A DNA stretch of 64,000 bases from Thecaphora thlaspeos. Taxonomy: Eukaryota > Basidiomycota > Ustilaginomycetes > Urocystidales > Glomosporiaceae. The position numbers and the translations under genes were made by a program. The first letter of the stretch is position 1. Every line of letters begins with the position of its first letter. Below, in pieces: positions 12,001 to 22,523 of the stretch. The DNA lies in assembly GCA_900291925.1 (NCBI GenBank), contig UWYS01000010.1, positions 558,001 through 622,000 of the forward strand. Direction: 5' to 3'. The notes under the pieces were generated by a model. The model searched no databases and was not told the DNA's origin. It was given only the letters and a program-made list of their open reading frames with translations.

Positions 12001-15000
12001 CGACGCGTTCGTCGTCCCCGCGATGGAGGTGCGGTGTAAACGAACTTCTTGCTGGAGATCCTGTCCGGCCCGCGGGTCGGGCGTCATGTCGATGGCGAGG
12101 TACGGACTGTCGCCGTCCTCTCCGTCTGCTATGCTCGATCGATGCGAGCCGTAGGTAAAGCGGAGGTTTTGGTCGCTGTGTGCCTTCTGTATAAGCTTTG
12201 GACCGTGACTCTCGCCGCCACTGAGCGATGTCGAGTCCAGTGCCAGTCCTAGCCCAAGGCCGAGACCGAGGGATTGTTGGCTTCGAGACGGCTGCGGCAT
12301 GATCTGCGTTCCGAACGTCGTCTGAAGCGCTGAGGCTGACTTGACCTCACGCTGGTGAGGCAGCAAGGAAGAAGGACGTCCGTGCTCGAGCCTCGGCGAC
12401 GGCTGTGGTGCGCGTGTGGACTGGTGTGAAGCTGATTCGAAGAGAGCCTTGTCGGTCTGAGCAAGGTCGTCGAGAGGATCGCGCCGGACTTCATTCCCTT
12501 CGCCGTCGTCGAGGCGGTGGATGATGGTGGTCCCCGCCGGACCGAGCGGTGTGAGCGTCGCCATCGCTGTCACTTCCGGGTTGAGCAGTAGCGGAGACTG
12601 TGGCCACGGGCCCGTTGTCCCGCTCCGGTCTCGAGTCATGATGGAAGATTCGCCCTGCTCCGTTATACGGCCAGAGATGGACCCCCGACGAAGATCGTCC
12701 GGCGGCGAGGGTAAAGCACCACCCCCACCGTTGTCCCCCTTGTGGTTCTCGAGCGAAAAGGAGACCGGGGGGAACGGAAAGTTCAACTGTCCGAACATCG
12801 TATCGCTGGGCGAGCTAGCCGTCGAGATGATGAACATCTGCTTGGGGCGGGGCTCGTCGTCACTGCTGCCGGCAGTCGAGACGCGGTCGCGTGGCGACAC
12901 TGCAAGCATCGGGTCGAGCTGGGCCGCATCAACCATCTTCTCGCTGGTCTCGACCTCGATCGTCGCGTTTGACCTCGAGTCGATCTCACGCTGCTGCTGC
13001 TCGGTCCGACGCTCGCGCTGCGCCAGGATCCATTGCTCGGTTTGACGCCGCTCCTTTCTCGTGGCCGGCGAGCCCCGTTGCGTGTCGGCGCCGACGGCTG
13101 CTGTGGGCAACCAGCCGGGTAGGGGTAGCTCGCCAGTGGAAATCACTGCGGGAGAGTCCATCCGAGAAAGACGGGCCGCTTCGGCTGTCAGGTTGGTGGA
13201 GCGGCCAAAGTAGTGCTCGGCGTTGTTCCATTCAGACGGCGGGCTGGCCAGCTGCGCCTTGCCCGCAGCCGCGCCGCCCGCGCCCGGCTCCGCGAAGAGC
13301 GGTGTGAAAGGCGTCATGGGCGAGTAGTGGGACGTCGGGCTGAGGCTCGATTGATCCGATGAGCTGCCAGACTTGACGGTGGCGTCCGAGGCGCTCAGCA
13401 GCATCGGTGTCGAGGTAAGCCCCACAGAGCTTGGTTGTGGACTCGGCTCGGCCATCTCGACACCGGCCTCTACGGCCGGGGTCATGTTCGGCAAGCCTCT
13501 TGCCATCGCTAGCGAAGCCGTGTCTAGCAGAGAGGTGGGAGTGTCAGCGGCCCGCGATTTCCATGCTGTCGCTCCGGCCCTCTCCTGTGGACCATTTGCG
13601 CGGGTCAACTCACCCGTCAAGGCATGATCGACGCTGTTGCTGTCGGATCGGACGTGCGCCGCCTCCAGATCCGAGCTCTCAGCCGTCTGGAAGCTTGCGA
13701 TGCTGTTGCTCCCAAGCGTGAGGTTGGTCAAGCTGGGTTGCAGTGCCAAGTCGACCAGCATACCGCGCTGCTCAAGCTCATTGTGCGACGAGTGCCAGCG
13801 AGGCAGGTCTCCGCTCTCCGTCGACTTCCTCGGCATAAGTGCTTGCGCTTGCGCCTGTCGAAACGAGAGGCTCAGGCTGCTGCTCAGCTCTCCCGGCGAC
13901 GTTGGTAGCGGTCCCGTGGGCGGAGGAGGGCGTGGCGGGCGTAACGACGCCGATGTCGACGCTGTGTTGGACCGATTCCGCCTGACTGACTCGGTCGATC
14001 CCGATCGAGGCAGCTGGTCGGGATTCATGGTGCTGCCGCCGGACCGCGATAGAATTCGGTTGGCCGCTTCGGCCGACGACGTCGGCGAGCTGCTACCATC
14101 GGCTTCGACGTGGTCGTTCTCTGTCGGCTCGCTGAGATCTCGACCAGTGCGAGCAGAACGGTCGCGGAAGCTCGCGGCCAACGGCATCAGTTTAGACGTT
14201 CTTCGCGTCGCGCTCAGCGGCGTCAACGGAAGCGGATCGTCGTCGCCCTGGTCGCCGCTGCTATCATGACCGTACCGATCGAAAGGGACGCTCGGGGTCA
14301 TTGGTGAGAAGACACTTTGCCCGACGAGCTCGCTGGCGTGCGGCGGCAGGTTGGTCGGCCTCGGTGCCTGCGACATCGGCGCAGGGTCATGGGTCGTCGG
14401 TCGAATGTCAGAAGCTGAGCTCGACGTCCGACCGCGTAATGGAAGGGGCGCGGGTGGTGCCTTCCTCCTCTTCTCCCAGTCGGCGCCTGCCATGCCGCGG
14501 ATCTGCTTGGCAGCCGGCGAAGCCAGGGGCGACTTGCGCGTCGCCTCGACGGTGGCGGCGGCAGCGACCTTTCGCGCCGGTGTCGCGGTGGCGAGGGCGC
14601 GCTCGGCGTTTATCTGGATCAAAGGCATCGATTCCGGCTCCATCCGGCTGATGTAGTCGAACGAGAGGTCGAGGTCCACCTCGCTCGGCGTCGAGTGGAC
14701 GGGCGAGTCGAGGCCGTCGAGGCCCAGCATGCTTGTCGCCATCATCTGACTGTTCCTCAGCGACGAGGCCCCCGCACCGCCGCCGCCGCCGCGCAACGGT
14801 CCGCCGGCGAGGGTGGCGGGGAAGTGGTACAACCTCTGACCCGAGCTTGACCCGGATGCCGTGTCGCGCCGTCCTTGGCCTTGGCCGTACTCGGCGTGCC
14901 GACTCACGGCGCGAGACGCTTCGTCATCCTGCCCTGCTCCTGCAGCCGGTGCTGGCTTGCCGCTGTCCATCGAGGCGCTCCGGCTAGGGCTGCCGGCTAG

Positions 15001-15204
15001 CCACAGGCCGGCTCCGGATCCGCTGTGACCGTGTGGGGAGCGGTGAGAGACGACGCGCTTCAGGCCGAGGTGGCGCCGGCTGGGCGGTTGAGCGGTGTTA
15101 GAGTTGGAGTCGATGGAGTGGAGAGGCATCCTGGCTGCCTCCTGGAGGTTGAGATTGCTGGGCCCAGCCTGGGGCAGCAGGGCATCGTTGCTAGACTCTG
15201 TCAT
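9061..15204 (-). CDS. Large Ser-rich protein with C-terminal membrane segments, unknown function
   Basis: A single uninterrupted frame of 2047 residues, unusual beside its intron-containing neighbours. Most of it is low-complexity Ser/Thr/Pro/Gly sequence with basic and acidic patches, many potential phosphorylation sites, a Leu-Gly repeat near residue 980, another later on, and a poly-Gln tract of about 10 near residue 1223. Two hydrophobic stretches lie near the C-terminus: a Trp-rich one (GFLGMPWLWLIGGWW) around residue 1705 and a terminal one in the last 30 residues, so the protein is probably tail-anchored with a short hairpin. The Trp-rich segment resembles fungal proteins usually labelled only 'serine-rich protein'. 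No enzymatic domain was recognised. A short upstream exon cannot be excluded. Confidence 0.72.
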   Translation of the reverse strand: MTESSNDALLPQAGPSNLNLQEAARMPLHSIDSNSNTAQPPSRRHLGLKRVVSHRSPHGHSGSGAGLWLAGSPSRSASMDSGKPAPAAGAGQDDEASRAVSRHAEYGQGQGRRDTASGSSSGQRLYHFPATLAGGPLRGGGGGAGASSLRNSQMMATSMLGLDGLDSPVHSTPSEVDLDLSFDYISRMEPESMPLIQINAERALATATPARKVAAAATVEATRKSPLASPAAKQIRGMAGADWEKRRKAPPAPLPLRGRTSSSASDIRPTTHDPAPMSQAPRPTNLPPHASELVGQSVFSPMTPSVPFDRYGHDSSGDQGDDDPLPLTPLSATRRTSKLMPLAASFRDRSARTGRDLSEPTENDHVEADGSSSPTSSAEAANRILSRSGGSTMNPDQLPRSGSTESVRRNRSNTASTSASLRPPRPPPPTGPLPTSPGELSSSLSLSFRQAQAQALMPRKSTESGDLPRWHSSHNELEQRGMLVDLALQPSLTNLTLGSNSIASFQTAESSDLEAAHVRSDSNSVDHALTGELTRANGPQERAGATAWKSRAADTPTSLLDTASLAMARGLPNMTPAVEAGVEMAEPSPQPSSVGLTSTPMLLSASDATVKSGSSSDQSSLSPTSHYSPMTPFTPLFAEPGAGGAAAGKAQLASPPSEWNNAEHYFGRSTNLTAEAARLSRMDSPAVISTGELPLPGWLPTAAVGADTQRGSPATRKERRQTEQWILAQRERRTEQQQREIDSRSNATIEVETSEKMVDAAQLDPMLAVSPRDRVSTAGSSDDEPRPKQMFIISTASSPSDTMFGQLNFPFPPVSFSLENHKGDNGGGGALPSPPDDLRRGSISGRITEQGESSIMTRDRSGTTGPWPQSPLLLNPEVTAMATLTPLGPAGTTIIHRLDDGEGNEVRRDPLDDLAQTDKALFESASHQSTRAPQPSPRLEHGRPSSLLPHQREVKSASALQTTFGTQIMPQPSRSQQSLGLGLGLGLALDSTSLSGGESHGPKLIQKAHSDQNLRFTYGSHRSSIADGEDGDSPYLAIDMTPDPRAGQDLQQEVRLHRTSIAGTTNASHHPLASAYQRSVGGALGLDLGLGLGLAEGASPLLPDGCRSPRTFSGKLLGSNSVGDLESLLVGGGSGNGKASIAVGRGAGDSNLAVHRAVVDLRRTNNHTLRESSSLASIISAFVYNPTPPSPFAGDTFGQPSDFIDLDLGHQQDKHLGVSSSTLQQQQQQQQQDGGKGRWKTKLWGVVGSGTRSPQPQGGGGALGRSQSIKTMEEGNAKRPPFRMLTLLNRRPSAPTAVLTPDYGEGREKAAGDAQRVTKNLVAQGSFSAPPTALLPNDGATFSTQRPSSPALKQRELERLPKCDVGRPLLAMMDPPAALQRVESTKASRRMSAAERKQKRNSGIAYIKDDGQLASPWTAGRTVEASGQHAVSAPSAGSKVNHGRRISMTLFGGKERALDQVASQTTMAGEAVAANPLDGLKSPRVASSPSGFTPRMRFEPNDWGTGPDQDLASPAKAIPPIMDASHTGLTLGEVERSRAKLRLLASQTRTASILNATAVAPATAASRYGSTVTSSSFSATMDHQQQRPASVRVQRPDPILGLHRRSRTARFANNLAPGLEEEEGGDFQDPLTAARRPTSAQSINGVGVDRVHTFGKQSPHLLSLRGDVEGRTEVHVRRHNMFGSSMASFAAPSRYFDSATPSKSMFWAGFLGMPWLWLIGGWWLDDQDRVVTRQTRNRVEFWQHEPNMVAASVAGTSSYGGSSPALHQHQHHDGPAARDESDTVDSALTRSKTSSSQEVKRLVRGQNTLASYHSQGSHRTLSILSSSTGTAGTTNAANVTHVDPSTIPRSRIKSLVSLIDRQPQVALYQSPVRVVEGPPSSLSGGGGGSGSFSRSGTPLAQLAEMEETSVDNSRDVEYERMRGELVEKAKAARMGRSLEQVDGGAETTSCSTSSDLSRCTTPQHHLPVHPDPTSKGDDAFTHPFVRPLRHRYTSTRPLSSRSPLSSHLAQWGKLERYILYNRIAAVVGSLLVLAGWSGAMWAIVTNF

Positions 15205-15865
15205 GCTGCTGTGGACCGTGAGACTGCCCTCGAGTCGAGGATGGACGCGACGGGCTCTGGTAGAGTTGGGGCTGACAACACTGGAAACGGATCAATGGCG
15301 CCGCAGTCTAGAGAGAAGAGTTGGTCACTCGTGTCGAAAGTGCTGCGAGCGTGTTCATGAAGCGGGAGGTGGTCTCCTAAACAACCAGCCCATACATACT
15401 GTCGGGCCGAAACGTGGGTTTGTTTGTTGTTGGAGTCGAAATCGATGGAGAAACGTGGAACGACGGAAGTGGGCGGAAGCAGGAGGTGGGGCGTCCGAGT
15501 GCTATGTCGACGATGATGGCCGAGGGGGCTGTAAAGGCGCTGTAAGGAGTGTGTAGCGTAGAGAGGGATGATGGCCAATGAGGGTGAAGAGACGCGATCG
15601 GATGACGAGTGGCGGCGAGAGGCAGATGCTGGGTAGATCTGATGGTGGTAGTGTCGGCAGCAGCAGCAGCGTGGACGATGGTGATGCTTTCGACGATGCT
15701 GATACATGCAGATCAGGATGAAAGGCGACAAGCAAGGACGCCAGTGGAGAGAGTGCAATAGGAGAAGTGAAGTGGTGTAGGCGACAGAAGTGAGACACAG
15801 AGCGAGCGTAGGAGTGGTGATGAGAATAGGGATCAGGATGAGATTGGGGGAAGGGGAAGGAGGAA

Positions 15866-15930
15866 CGGGAAAGGGCAAGGGCAAGGGCAAGGGCAAGGGG
15901 ACGGCGACACGGGGGACGGGGAGGGGGGAA
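15866..15930 (+). repeat. GGGCAA direct repeats and G-run block
   Basis: Tandem GGGCAA units followed by several runs of four or more G lie about 660-730 bases upstream of the start of the large Ser-rich gene. The spacing of G runs could form a G-quadruplex on the plus strand. Confidence 0.7.
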
Positions 15931-16959
15931 GGGGGAGGACGAGTACAAAGTGGGTAGGAGGGAGAGTAGGACGACGGGAGAACAAACACCATCAGACCGA
16001 GGTCGGGGTAAGCTCGAGCGAGGACCTGTTCGGGCGGGTGACGAAGGTGAAAGAGGAGAGGAAGACGCGGAGGGTAAGCAGACAGCGCCTTGCATCCACT
16101 CACTGCCGCCGAGACCGACAAACAAGCTAGGGGCAGAGGCGGCCGCCCGTTTAGGTATGCCACGCCGAGGCCACAGGGACGACGACATCTCGGGAGTGAG
16201 GCACGACGAGGTACAGTACATATTGTATCCACTCTGCTGCGAGCGGAAGAGGTGTCAACTAACTAGTGCAGCGCTTCGACCGCCTCTGGCTCAGCAGAAT
16301 GCACAGGGGGTCTAGAAGCTGTGTGTTGTTCGGTATGGGTGAGGGGCGCGGTGGCAGGTGCTGCGGATGGTCGAGCAAGCAAAGCTGCCGACAAAGCTGC
16401 GTCAGCTGTAGGCGGCATGTGCTGTGGTGAAGGGCCGCGGTCAATGCAGAGTTCTCAGTGGGTGTAATTGGTTAACTAGTTGACTATGTAAAGCTCTGGT
16501 TGCGATCGTCGGGCCAAGAACAATGGTGAACAATACGGCTGTGGAAGAAGGACAGGAATCGGTGGAATGCAACGTAGAGCTGTACAGTACCACTGCCTGC
16601 ACGCACACGCGTCGGCAGGGCACCATACGTGGTGGGGGCGGGGCGCGTGTGAGGAGAGAGCCGAGGAAGGAGGGCTGTGTGTTGTTGATCGGAGTGCAGT
16701 CATGAGTGGGTAGGCGGGCCCGAGGATGGTTTAGGGTTTGCGTGCATGGCATTGAGGGTGTGCGGTATGGTGTATGTAGGCTGGTTGAGCGAGGGCGAGG
16801 GGCGCAGGGATACTGTAAACAGGCAAGCGTCATGGGGGCGGCAGGCGGCGGGCAGCTCGGCGAGGGTGTGTTGTATGAACTGTACTGAAGCGCAGAGGAG
16901 GATTGGGTAGAGGGGATCGGCGGAATGTGGCGGGCGGGTGTTGTTGTTGTGTGTGGTGA

Positions 16960-17090
16960 GGGCAAGGCGAGGGCGAGGGCGAGGGCGAGGGGATGGGGGG
17001 GAGCGAGGCTGGCGCTGCTGCGGCTGCTGCGGCTGCTGCGGCTACTGCGGCTACTGCGGCTACTGCGGCTACTGCGGCTACTGCGGCTTG
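16960..17090. repeat. GAGGGC hexamer array followed by a 9-bp CTGCGGCTA array
   Basis: Tandem GAGGGC units (about 16966-16990) are followed by a roughly 75-bp array of the 9-mer CTGCGGCTA or CTGCGGCTG (about 17014-17089). An ACATGCAC-type imperfect repeat follows up to about 17170. Confidence 0.9.
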
Positions 17091-17740
17091 GGATGTCGAG
17101 GAACGCGCATCACAGCAGACACATGCACGCACATGCACGAACATGCACATAAATGCACGTACATGCATGCAACGCATGCCATTTGCATCCTTCGCCGAGG
17201 CACGTCGCTGTGAGCGTGCTGGCGTGGCATGGCACTCGTCCGCCTCAGCTCAGCGCGTGAAGCGTCGTGCCTGGCCCGCATGATGAGTACCTAGAATATA
17301 AATCACAACGTCGACGGCGGCAAGTGTGGACGTGCTGGCGACGAATGGCTGGACGTCGCTAGGCAAAAGGAGAGCGAGGCCGAGGCGCGCCTTTGACGTG
17401 TCACTACATCAGAAATGATGACTACAGTACACATCGGAAATGATTACTACACTACACTACTGCGGGTTCCCTCGCCGCCGCCGCCGCCGCTGCAGGAAGC
17501 CCGAGGTGGAGGCAGCAGCAGAGCGCGGCGTCGTGGCTGCAGTCGAAATATCGTCCCTCGGATCCGAGATCTGCCTAAGCCTCCGCCTTTCCCCCCAACC
17601 TCCACATGCCGAGAAGAAAGTGAAAGCGGGTTGGGTGCTCAGTGGCGCTTGTCCACCTCCTCCCACCACCCTCGCCGCTCCCTCGTCCGTGCCTCGTCCG
17701 TACACCGACCCACCGGCCAACCGACCAACCGACCAGATAG

Positions 17741-18793
17741 ATGGCCGCCCCTCGCCCCTCTCAAGCTGCATTCACCTCTTCCAACCCCTCTTCCTCTTCT
17801 TCATCTTCAGCTCCATCTTCCCAACACCCGCAAGTCTCACTCCTCGGCACCATCCCTTCCGTACACCTCTCCCCTCTCCTCTCGCACATCACCCACCGTC
17901 TCACCTCTCTCCCACCTCTCTCTCTCTTCGAAAGGGAAACCATCCTATCTCGCCACGACGACACGTCCAGTTCCATACGCGAGAAACACGACAACGCATG
18001 GGCAGCTGTAGTTCGTAGTCGTCGAGGTGTACGCTTGCGCGTGAGCGAGAGGTTCAACGAGCAGAGAGCAGACGAGGTGGATTGTCACCTCGTCCTTCCT
18101 CTTCCGTCTTTACCAGAGAGACAGTATCCCAGCGTCACCGTCAGACCGAGCGTGACGGTACAGCTTCTAGGCGGCGCACCGCACCTTGCACCAGGAGCCA
18201 CCACCACGCGTCCCAATAGTGTATTCTCGACACCCTCCCTCCCGCATCCACCCTCCTCACTCGATACGGACACGACGACAGGCTGGCGCACGCTCGTCTC
18301 TTCACTCGGCTGGACACCTTCCCTGTCCTTTATACGACACGGTCTCGAATTCGTACTGGACGATCAATCCTCCTCTTCCTCCTCTCGTCGACCTCGCCTC
18401 TCCACTCCTCTCCATCCTATCACATCCACGCTCCACATCTTACGTATCTACCGTATCTTCCAACCTGACCCTACCGGATTTCTACCCCATAAAAACGACA
18501 ACGACTACGATTACGACAACGACGACGAAGAATGGACGCCTCTCGACCCAGACGGCCACACCATCGTCGTGGAATTACTCTCGACAGTCGGAGCGAAACT
18601 GGACGAATCGCACTTTACGCATGCCAGCATCCTCGCCTCTACGCCCAACGGATACGCCAGATCGACAGCAGCGGAGCGGGCAGTGACGGCGGATAAGGAC
18701 GATAGTCTCGAAAACGCAATCGCACACGCCGAGGCTGTGGCAAAGTCCTTGAGGGGTTTCGTCGACCTCAAGCGGGAGAAGGTCGATTTCTGA
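17741..18793 (+). CDS. MED18: Mediator complex subunit 18 (Med18/Srb5-like)
   Basis: A single-exon frame of 350 residues. Med18 belongs to the Mediator head module, which bridges transcription factors and RNA polymerase II in the nucleus. After a Ser-rich N-terminus of about 25 residues, the sequence fits the family: a VSLLGTI start strand, a helix with HITHRLTSL, a central beta region, RHGLEFVLDD, then a strand with HILRIYRIF and a final VVELLSTVG strand before a C-terminal helix. Family identity rests on this order rather than a catalytic motif, so it is good but not certain. The gene ends 86 bases from the stop codon of MLH3 on the other strand, so the two transcripts probably overlap. Confidence 0.7.
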   Translation: MAAPRPSQAAFTSSNPSSSSSSSAPSSQHPQVSLLGTIPSVHLSPLLSHITHRLTSLPPLSLFERETILSRHDDTSSSIREKHDNAWAAVVRSRRGVRLRVSERFNEQRADEVDCHLVLPLPSLPERQYPSVTVRPSVTVQLLGGAPHLAPGATTTRPNSVFSTPSLPHPPSSLDTDTTTGWRTLVSSLGWTPSLSFIRHGLEFVLDDQSSSSSSRRPRLSTPLHPITSTLHILRIYRIFQPDPTGFLPHKNDNDYDYDNDDEEWTPLDPDGHTIVVELLSTVGAKLDESHFTHASILASTPNGYARSTAAERAVTADKDDSLENAIAHAEAVAKSLRGFVDLKREKVDF

Positions 18794-18879
18794 TCAACGG
18801 ACACGACCGAAAGGCGCCATACGTCATGGACGGAAGGAGGCAAGGGAGGAAAGAGAGGCAGGATCGAACGAAAGGCGAG

Positions 18880-21800
18880 CTATACAAGACAGATGGGCAC
18901 GATCGATGGTCTACGACGCAGCACGATCCGCACAAATCACCAACCAAAGATAAGCGTCAGCAATGCCCATCTTTCTTTCCTTCCCTCACCCCTCCGTGCA
19001 AAACGCGACCCAAACCACTCACCGTCCATGCGCACACATAAAGGGGAACCTACACTCCACCAGCCTCTCTACGAGCGCCTCGCACTGTTTCCTATCGAGT
19101 GGATCGTTAAACACTATCCCCACGTCGTGAACCCACGCCAAAGTCAGCGATCATCTAGCCATGCCCACACACTTCCCCGAAATGACGACGACCGAGTCAA
19201 AAGGTCCAAACTCACTGATAGCGCTCCTACAAGCCTTGCTAGCGATCCAATGCCTGACTTTCTCGGGCATCCTCCTTGCCATTTCGTTCCAGTCGGCCTC
19301 TTCTCCCTCCTTCCTCCTCCCTTCCTCCGGTCTAGCAGCCAACATCTCAACATGGATCCTGACAATCTCTCGCACCTCTTCCCTCTCCAGCACGTTGCCG
19401 GACGCGTGCTTCATAACCCTTTCGCTCCACACCTCCGGTATCGCCCTTACCTCGACCCTTGCCTTCTTCACTACACATCCTTCGAACCCCCAAAACCTCA
19501 ACTCCGCCTCCACTGCACCCTCCACGTCTCTGTGTCGACACTGTAGCGTTTCGACCATGTCCGTTTCCAGATGGACGTACACCTCCTCACCCTCCTTGAT
19601 TCCCACAGATGGCACGGTGCCAGATGAACATCCTTCCACGTACTCCGACAGAAACCGTTCGAACCGTATACGTTCGTCGGCGGCGTGTTGATCGATACAC
19701 ACCAGTGCCCGCCGTTCCCCTCCCTCCGTCGCTTCGACCCCTCCTTCCTCTCCCGGAGTGGATAGAGATAGACGGGACAGCGAAACGAGACAGGCGATAA
19801 ACTTTTCGTCCACCTGTCCCACAACCTCAGCTTGCTGCAGCGAGCCGTGCGGGATGGCCGATTCCATCTCGGCGTACATCGTGCTCTTCCTCTTCTTCAC
19901 CCTGCCTTCCGCCAGAGCAGCAGCGACGACGGCAGATGCAGAGGAACCGAAAGAGTTGAGGCCGCTCCGTCGTGCGCTTCTCCTCGCACCGTCCCTATCT
20001 GCGGCAGCGGCGGCGTCAGCAGCAAAGAAACGACTCTCCGTCCGATCGCTCCGTTTGCGCGGCGAAGAGGACGGCGATGGCGTCGCTTCGACTTCCTTCT
20101 CGGCCTTACCATCTCCTTCAAACCGCAACGCCCGGCTCGTCACCTCTCTAGAGGCGGCCATGGCGGCGGATGCTGGCCGAACGCGATCAAAGGGACCGCC
20201 GCGCTGCAACGTCGGCACCTCCTCGACTCCGCGCTCCGTATCGAGACCGGCACCGTACGCCGGATTCCGCCATCCTTCCAAAGTCGAGAGGAGCCACTGC
20301 GGTTTCTCTTCCTGCTGTCCGACCGCCGCAATCTCCTTCGCGAGTCGCGTGCGATCGGCCGTCGAGGGACGCGAGCATCCTTCGCCTCGTCGCTTGACAC
20401 GTGTTGAGTCCGACGGTGCGGAAGCAGGACGTTGGGCAGCGAAGCGCGGGTAGTCGACTGGGTAGCTGGTGCCTGTCCTGGTGTCAATGTAGTAATCGCG
20501 GCGGGTGATCGGATCTCGCCACGACGTCATGCCCGGTGGTGACGCAGACGGCGGCTCCAGGATTGATGGCGGCGGTCGCTCTTGCTGATCACATGGCTGG
20601 GCGGTGGCTGCTTCGTATCGAGTGCTGACGGTATGCGATACCTTGAGCCTCTTGCTCACCCTCGTGCCCTCTTCGGTCATGGGCGTCTGAGCGTGTCGGC
20701 TGGTGCTAGTCTGACGCTGTTCATCAGTCGGATCGGGGTGTTCGCCGAGTACCGACCCTTCCAGCATCCTGACCAAGGCATCAAGGCTAAGCCTCTGCTG
20801 ATAAGGCACTGTGCTCTCGCCATCCGGCCGAATACCTGAGATGTGTCTGGCGCGGATCTGCACGAGGAACGCCACCTGCGAGCCCTCGATGTGCCTGCCG
20901 CGCTGCTCGAGGCTACGTCGAACAGCTGAAGCGACAACATCGTGGATACTCGAGCGTCCATGAGGTGCGTCCGTCGGTGACGCTGCGTAGCTTGTTCGAG
21001 GCCGGCCTCCCTCCGTTTGCTGCTGTTGCTGCTGGATCGCCAACCCTGCGGCGTCTGTGAGACCGAAGCGATCCATCTCACCGCTCAAGTAGCGTCTTGT
21101 CCGATCGAGATCGTCGTTCAATCCGTCTCCACTCGCCTCAGCCCTCCTCCTTTCCGAGCGGCCCGGCAGCATTTCACCGTTGAAGAAGATGTGCTGCGCA
21201 GGGCCGGTGGTACTCTTGTGCGCCGTAGTCGAGTAGAAGCCGTCGATCTCGGCTTCGACTAGGCGCTGCTGACAATACGTCAGTGCTCCAGCCTGCGGCC
21301 CGTCGTCGCATGCTACGGCCGTGCGAGGCCGTCTGGCCCCTTCGCTGTCTGGGAGAAAGCGACAACGAGCGCCGAAGGCCTGTAATCTGCGTGGTCGTAC
21401 AAGGTTCGAGCCGTAAATCGCTCCGAATCGATCCGGTATGCTGAGCGCCTTCGTTCAGAATCGGCCGAGCTTGTCCGGATCCGCATCAGTGTCTGAGCCG
21501 TCGCGTGGCGCTAAGGAACGGGGTCAGAATGATGGTACTCACCTTAGGCAGACTCAGGACAACCTTCTCCTCGTCGACAGTGTCGGCCACCATCATCGAC
21601 TCCTCGCGGTCACGGGCCAAAGCAGACGACGGCGGCGGAGCATACCGGATGTGAAGTCGGAACGCGACGTCAGGATGGAGCATGGCCAGCTCCTGGATTC
21701 GCGCCTTCAGCCTATCAGCCTGCTTCTTCTGGACGGCCAGGCTACGAAGGGCCTTTCTTCGGACGGGTATCTGTGTTACGGCAAACAGGACGACGCTTCA

Positions 21801-22523
21801 GAGGGTTTCAGCACGAGCAAAGCGTCTCCAACGTCGTGCTCGAGAGTCTGCAGGATGGCGAGCGTGGATGTGCGCTTGTACAACACTCACCTTGCCAAAG
21901 ATGTCGTGAATCCTGACGGTGCTTCCTCCCCGAGTTCCGTTGAGCAGCCTGAGCTGGCCAAGCCCACCAGAATCGACATCTGTGCTGGAATAGAGTTGAC
22001 CCTGTTCCCCGGTTGCTCGATCTGCGAGAGAAGGGCTCGCACCTTCGAAGAGCACAGCGCCGTCCTTGATGATGCGCATCGTGTCGCCGTCTCGAGCGCG
22101 GCATGTCCCAGCACCTCCTTCTTCTCTCGCTTCGGCGGGTGACAGGGATCGGATCTGCACTAGGCCCAGGTAGGATAGCAGGCTGAGCGTCGATTTTGCG
22201 GCGAGCGTACCCCTCCCGCTCTGTAGGACATCGAGGTGAGGTGGGAAGCCGATGCCATCATCCTTGACGGTCACGGTCCAGTGGTGGAAGTCGAGCAGCG
22301 CCACTATTGTCCCCTGTGCACCTCTCTCGTTGCTTCTTCCATGTACCGACGATTGGGCTCGGCGGTGTGGCTGTCCTGCTGCGCAGGCAGAGATCGAGTT
22401 GCGCACCAGCCGCTCGACGATCGATGCGAAAGAGACAAGGGCGAGGCTGGCGAGGATGCTGCCCCTGGTTTCGTCGGCGAGCGCAGCAATGCGACTGCTA
22501 TCGAATGGCGTCGACGTGGCCAT
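18880..22523 (-). CDS. MLH3: DNA mismatch repair / meiotic crossover protein MLH3
   Basis: Five exons read on the minus strand: 22523-21891, 21770-21543, 21448-19216, 19113-19023 and 18910-18880, about 1071 residues. The joins rebuild conserved family text, for example IFGK joined to IPVRRKALR, and SAI joined to MFNDP. MutL-gamma (MLH1-MLH3) is an endonuclease in meiotic crossing-over and a minor mismatch repair factor. The C-terminal metal-binding motif DQHAADERIRFE (near residue 871), the ACRSAI segment and the terminal CAHGRPSIVP motif are intact. The N-terminal GHKL ATPase shows KDDGIGF, but motif I reads RLVRNSISA where the family has E-x-x-x-N-S-x-D-A, and the ATP-lid region appears shortened. 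The start at 22523 is chosen because the conserved N-terminal helix follows directly; an in-frame upstream Met exists at 22688. The exon 3 acceptor (after 21449) is weak. Confidence 0.87.

Larger units (their letters stand above)
15205..17740. other. Long intergenic region with GC-rich repeats
   Basis: Between the divergent starts of the large Ser-rich gene (-) and MED18 (+). No convincing gene: the 343-residue minus frame at 15201-16232 is biased upstream sequence without a domain. The first kilobase is strongly G-rich on the plus strand. TACTGTA/TACAGTA heptamers occur at 16212, 16583, 16811 and 17423. A TATAAAT occurs at 17297. Confidence 0.5.

Noticed and set aside
15201..16232. 343-residue minus-strand frame upstream of the large Ser-rich gene
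   Set aside because: Composition follows the biased C-rich strand, there is no domain, and it runs directly into the start of the real gene; more likely 5' leader.
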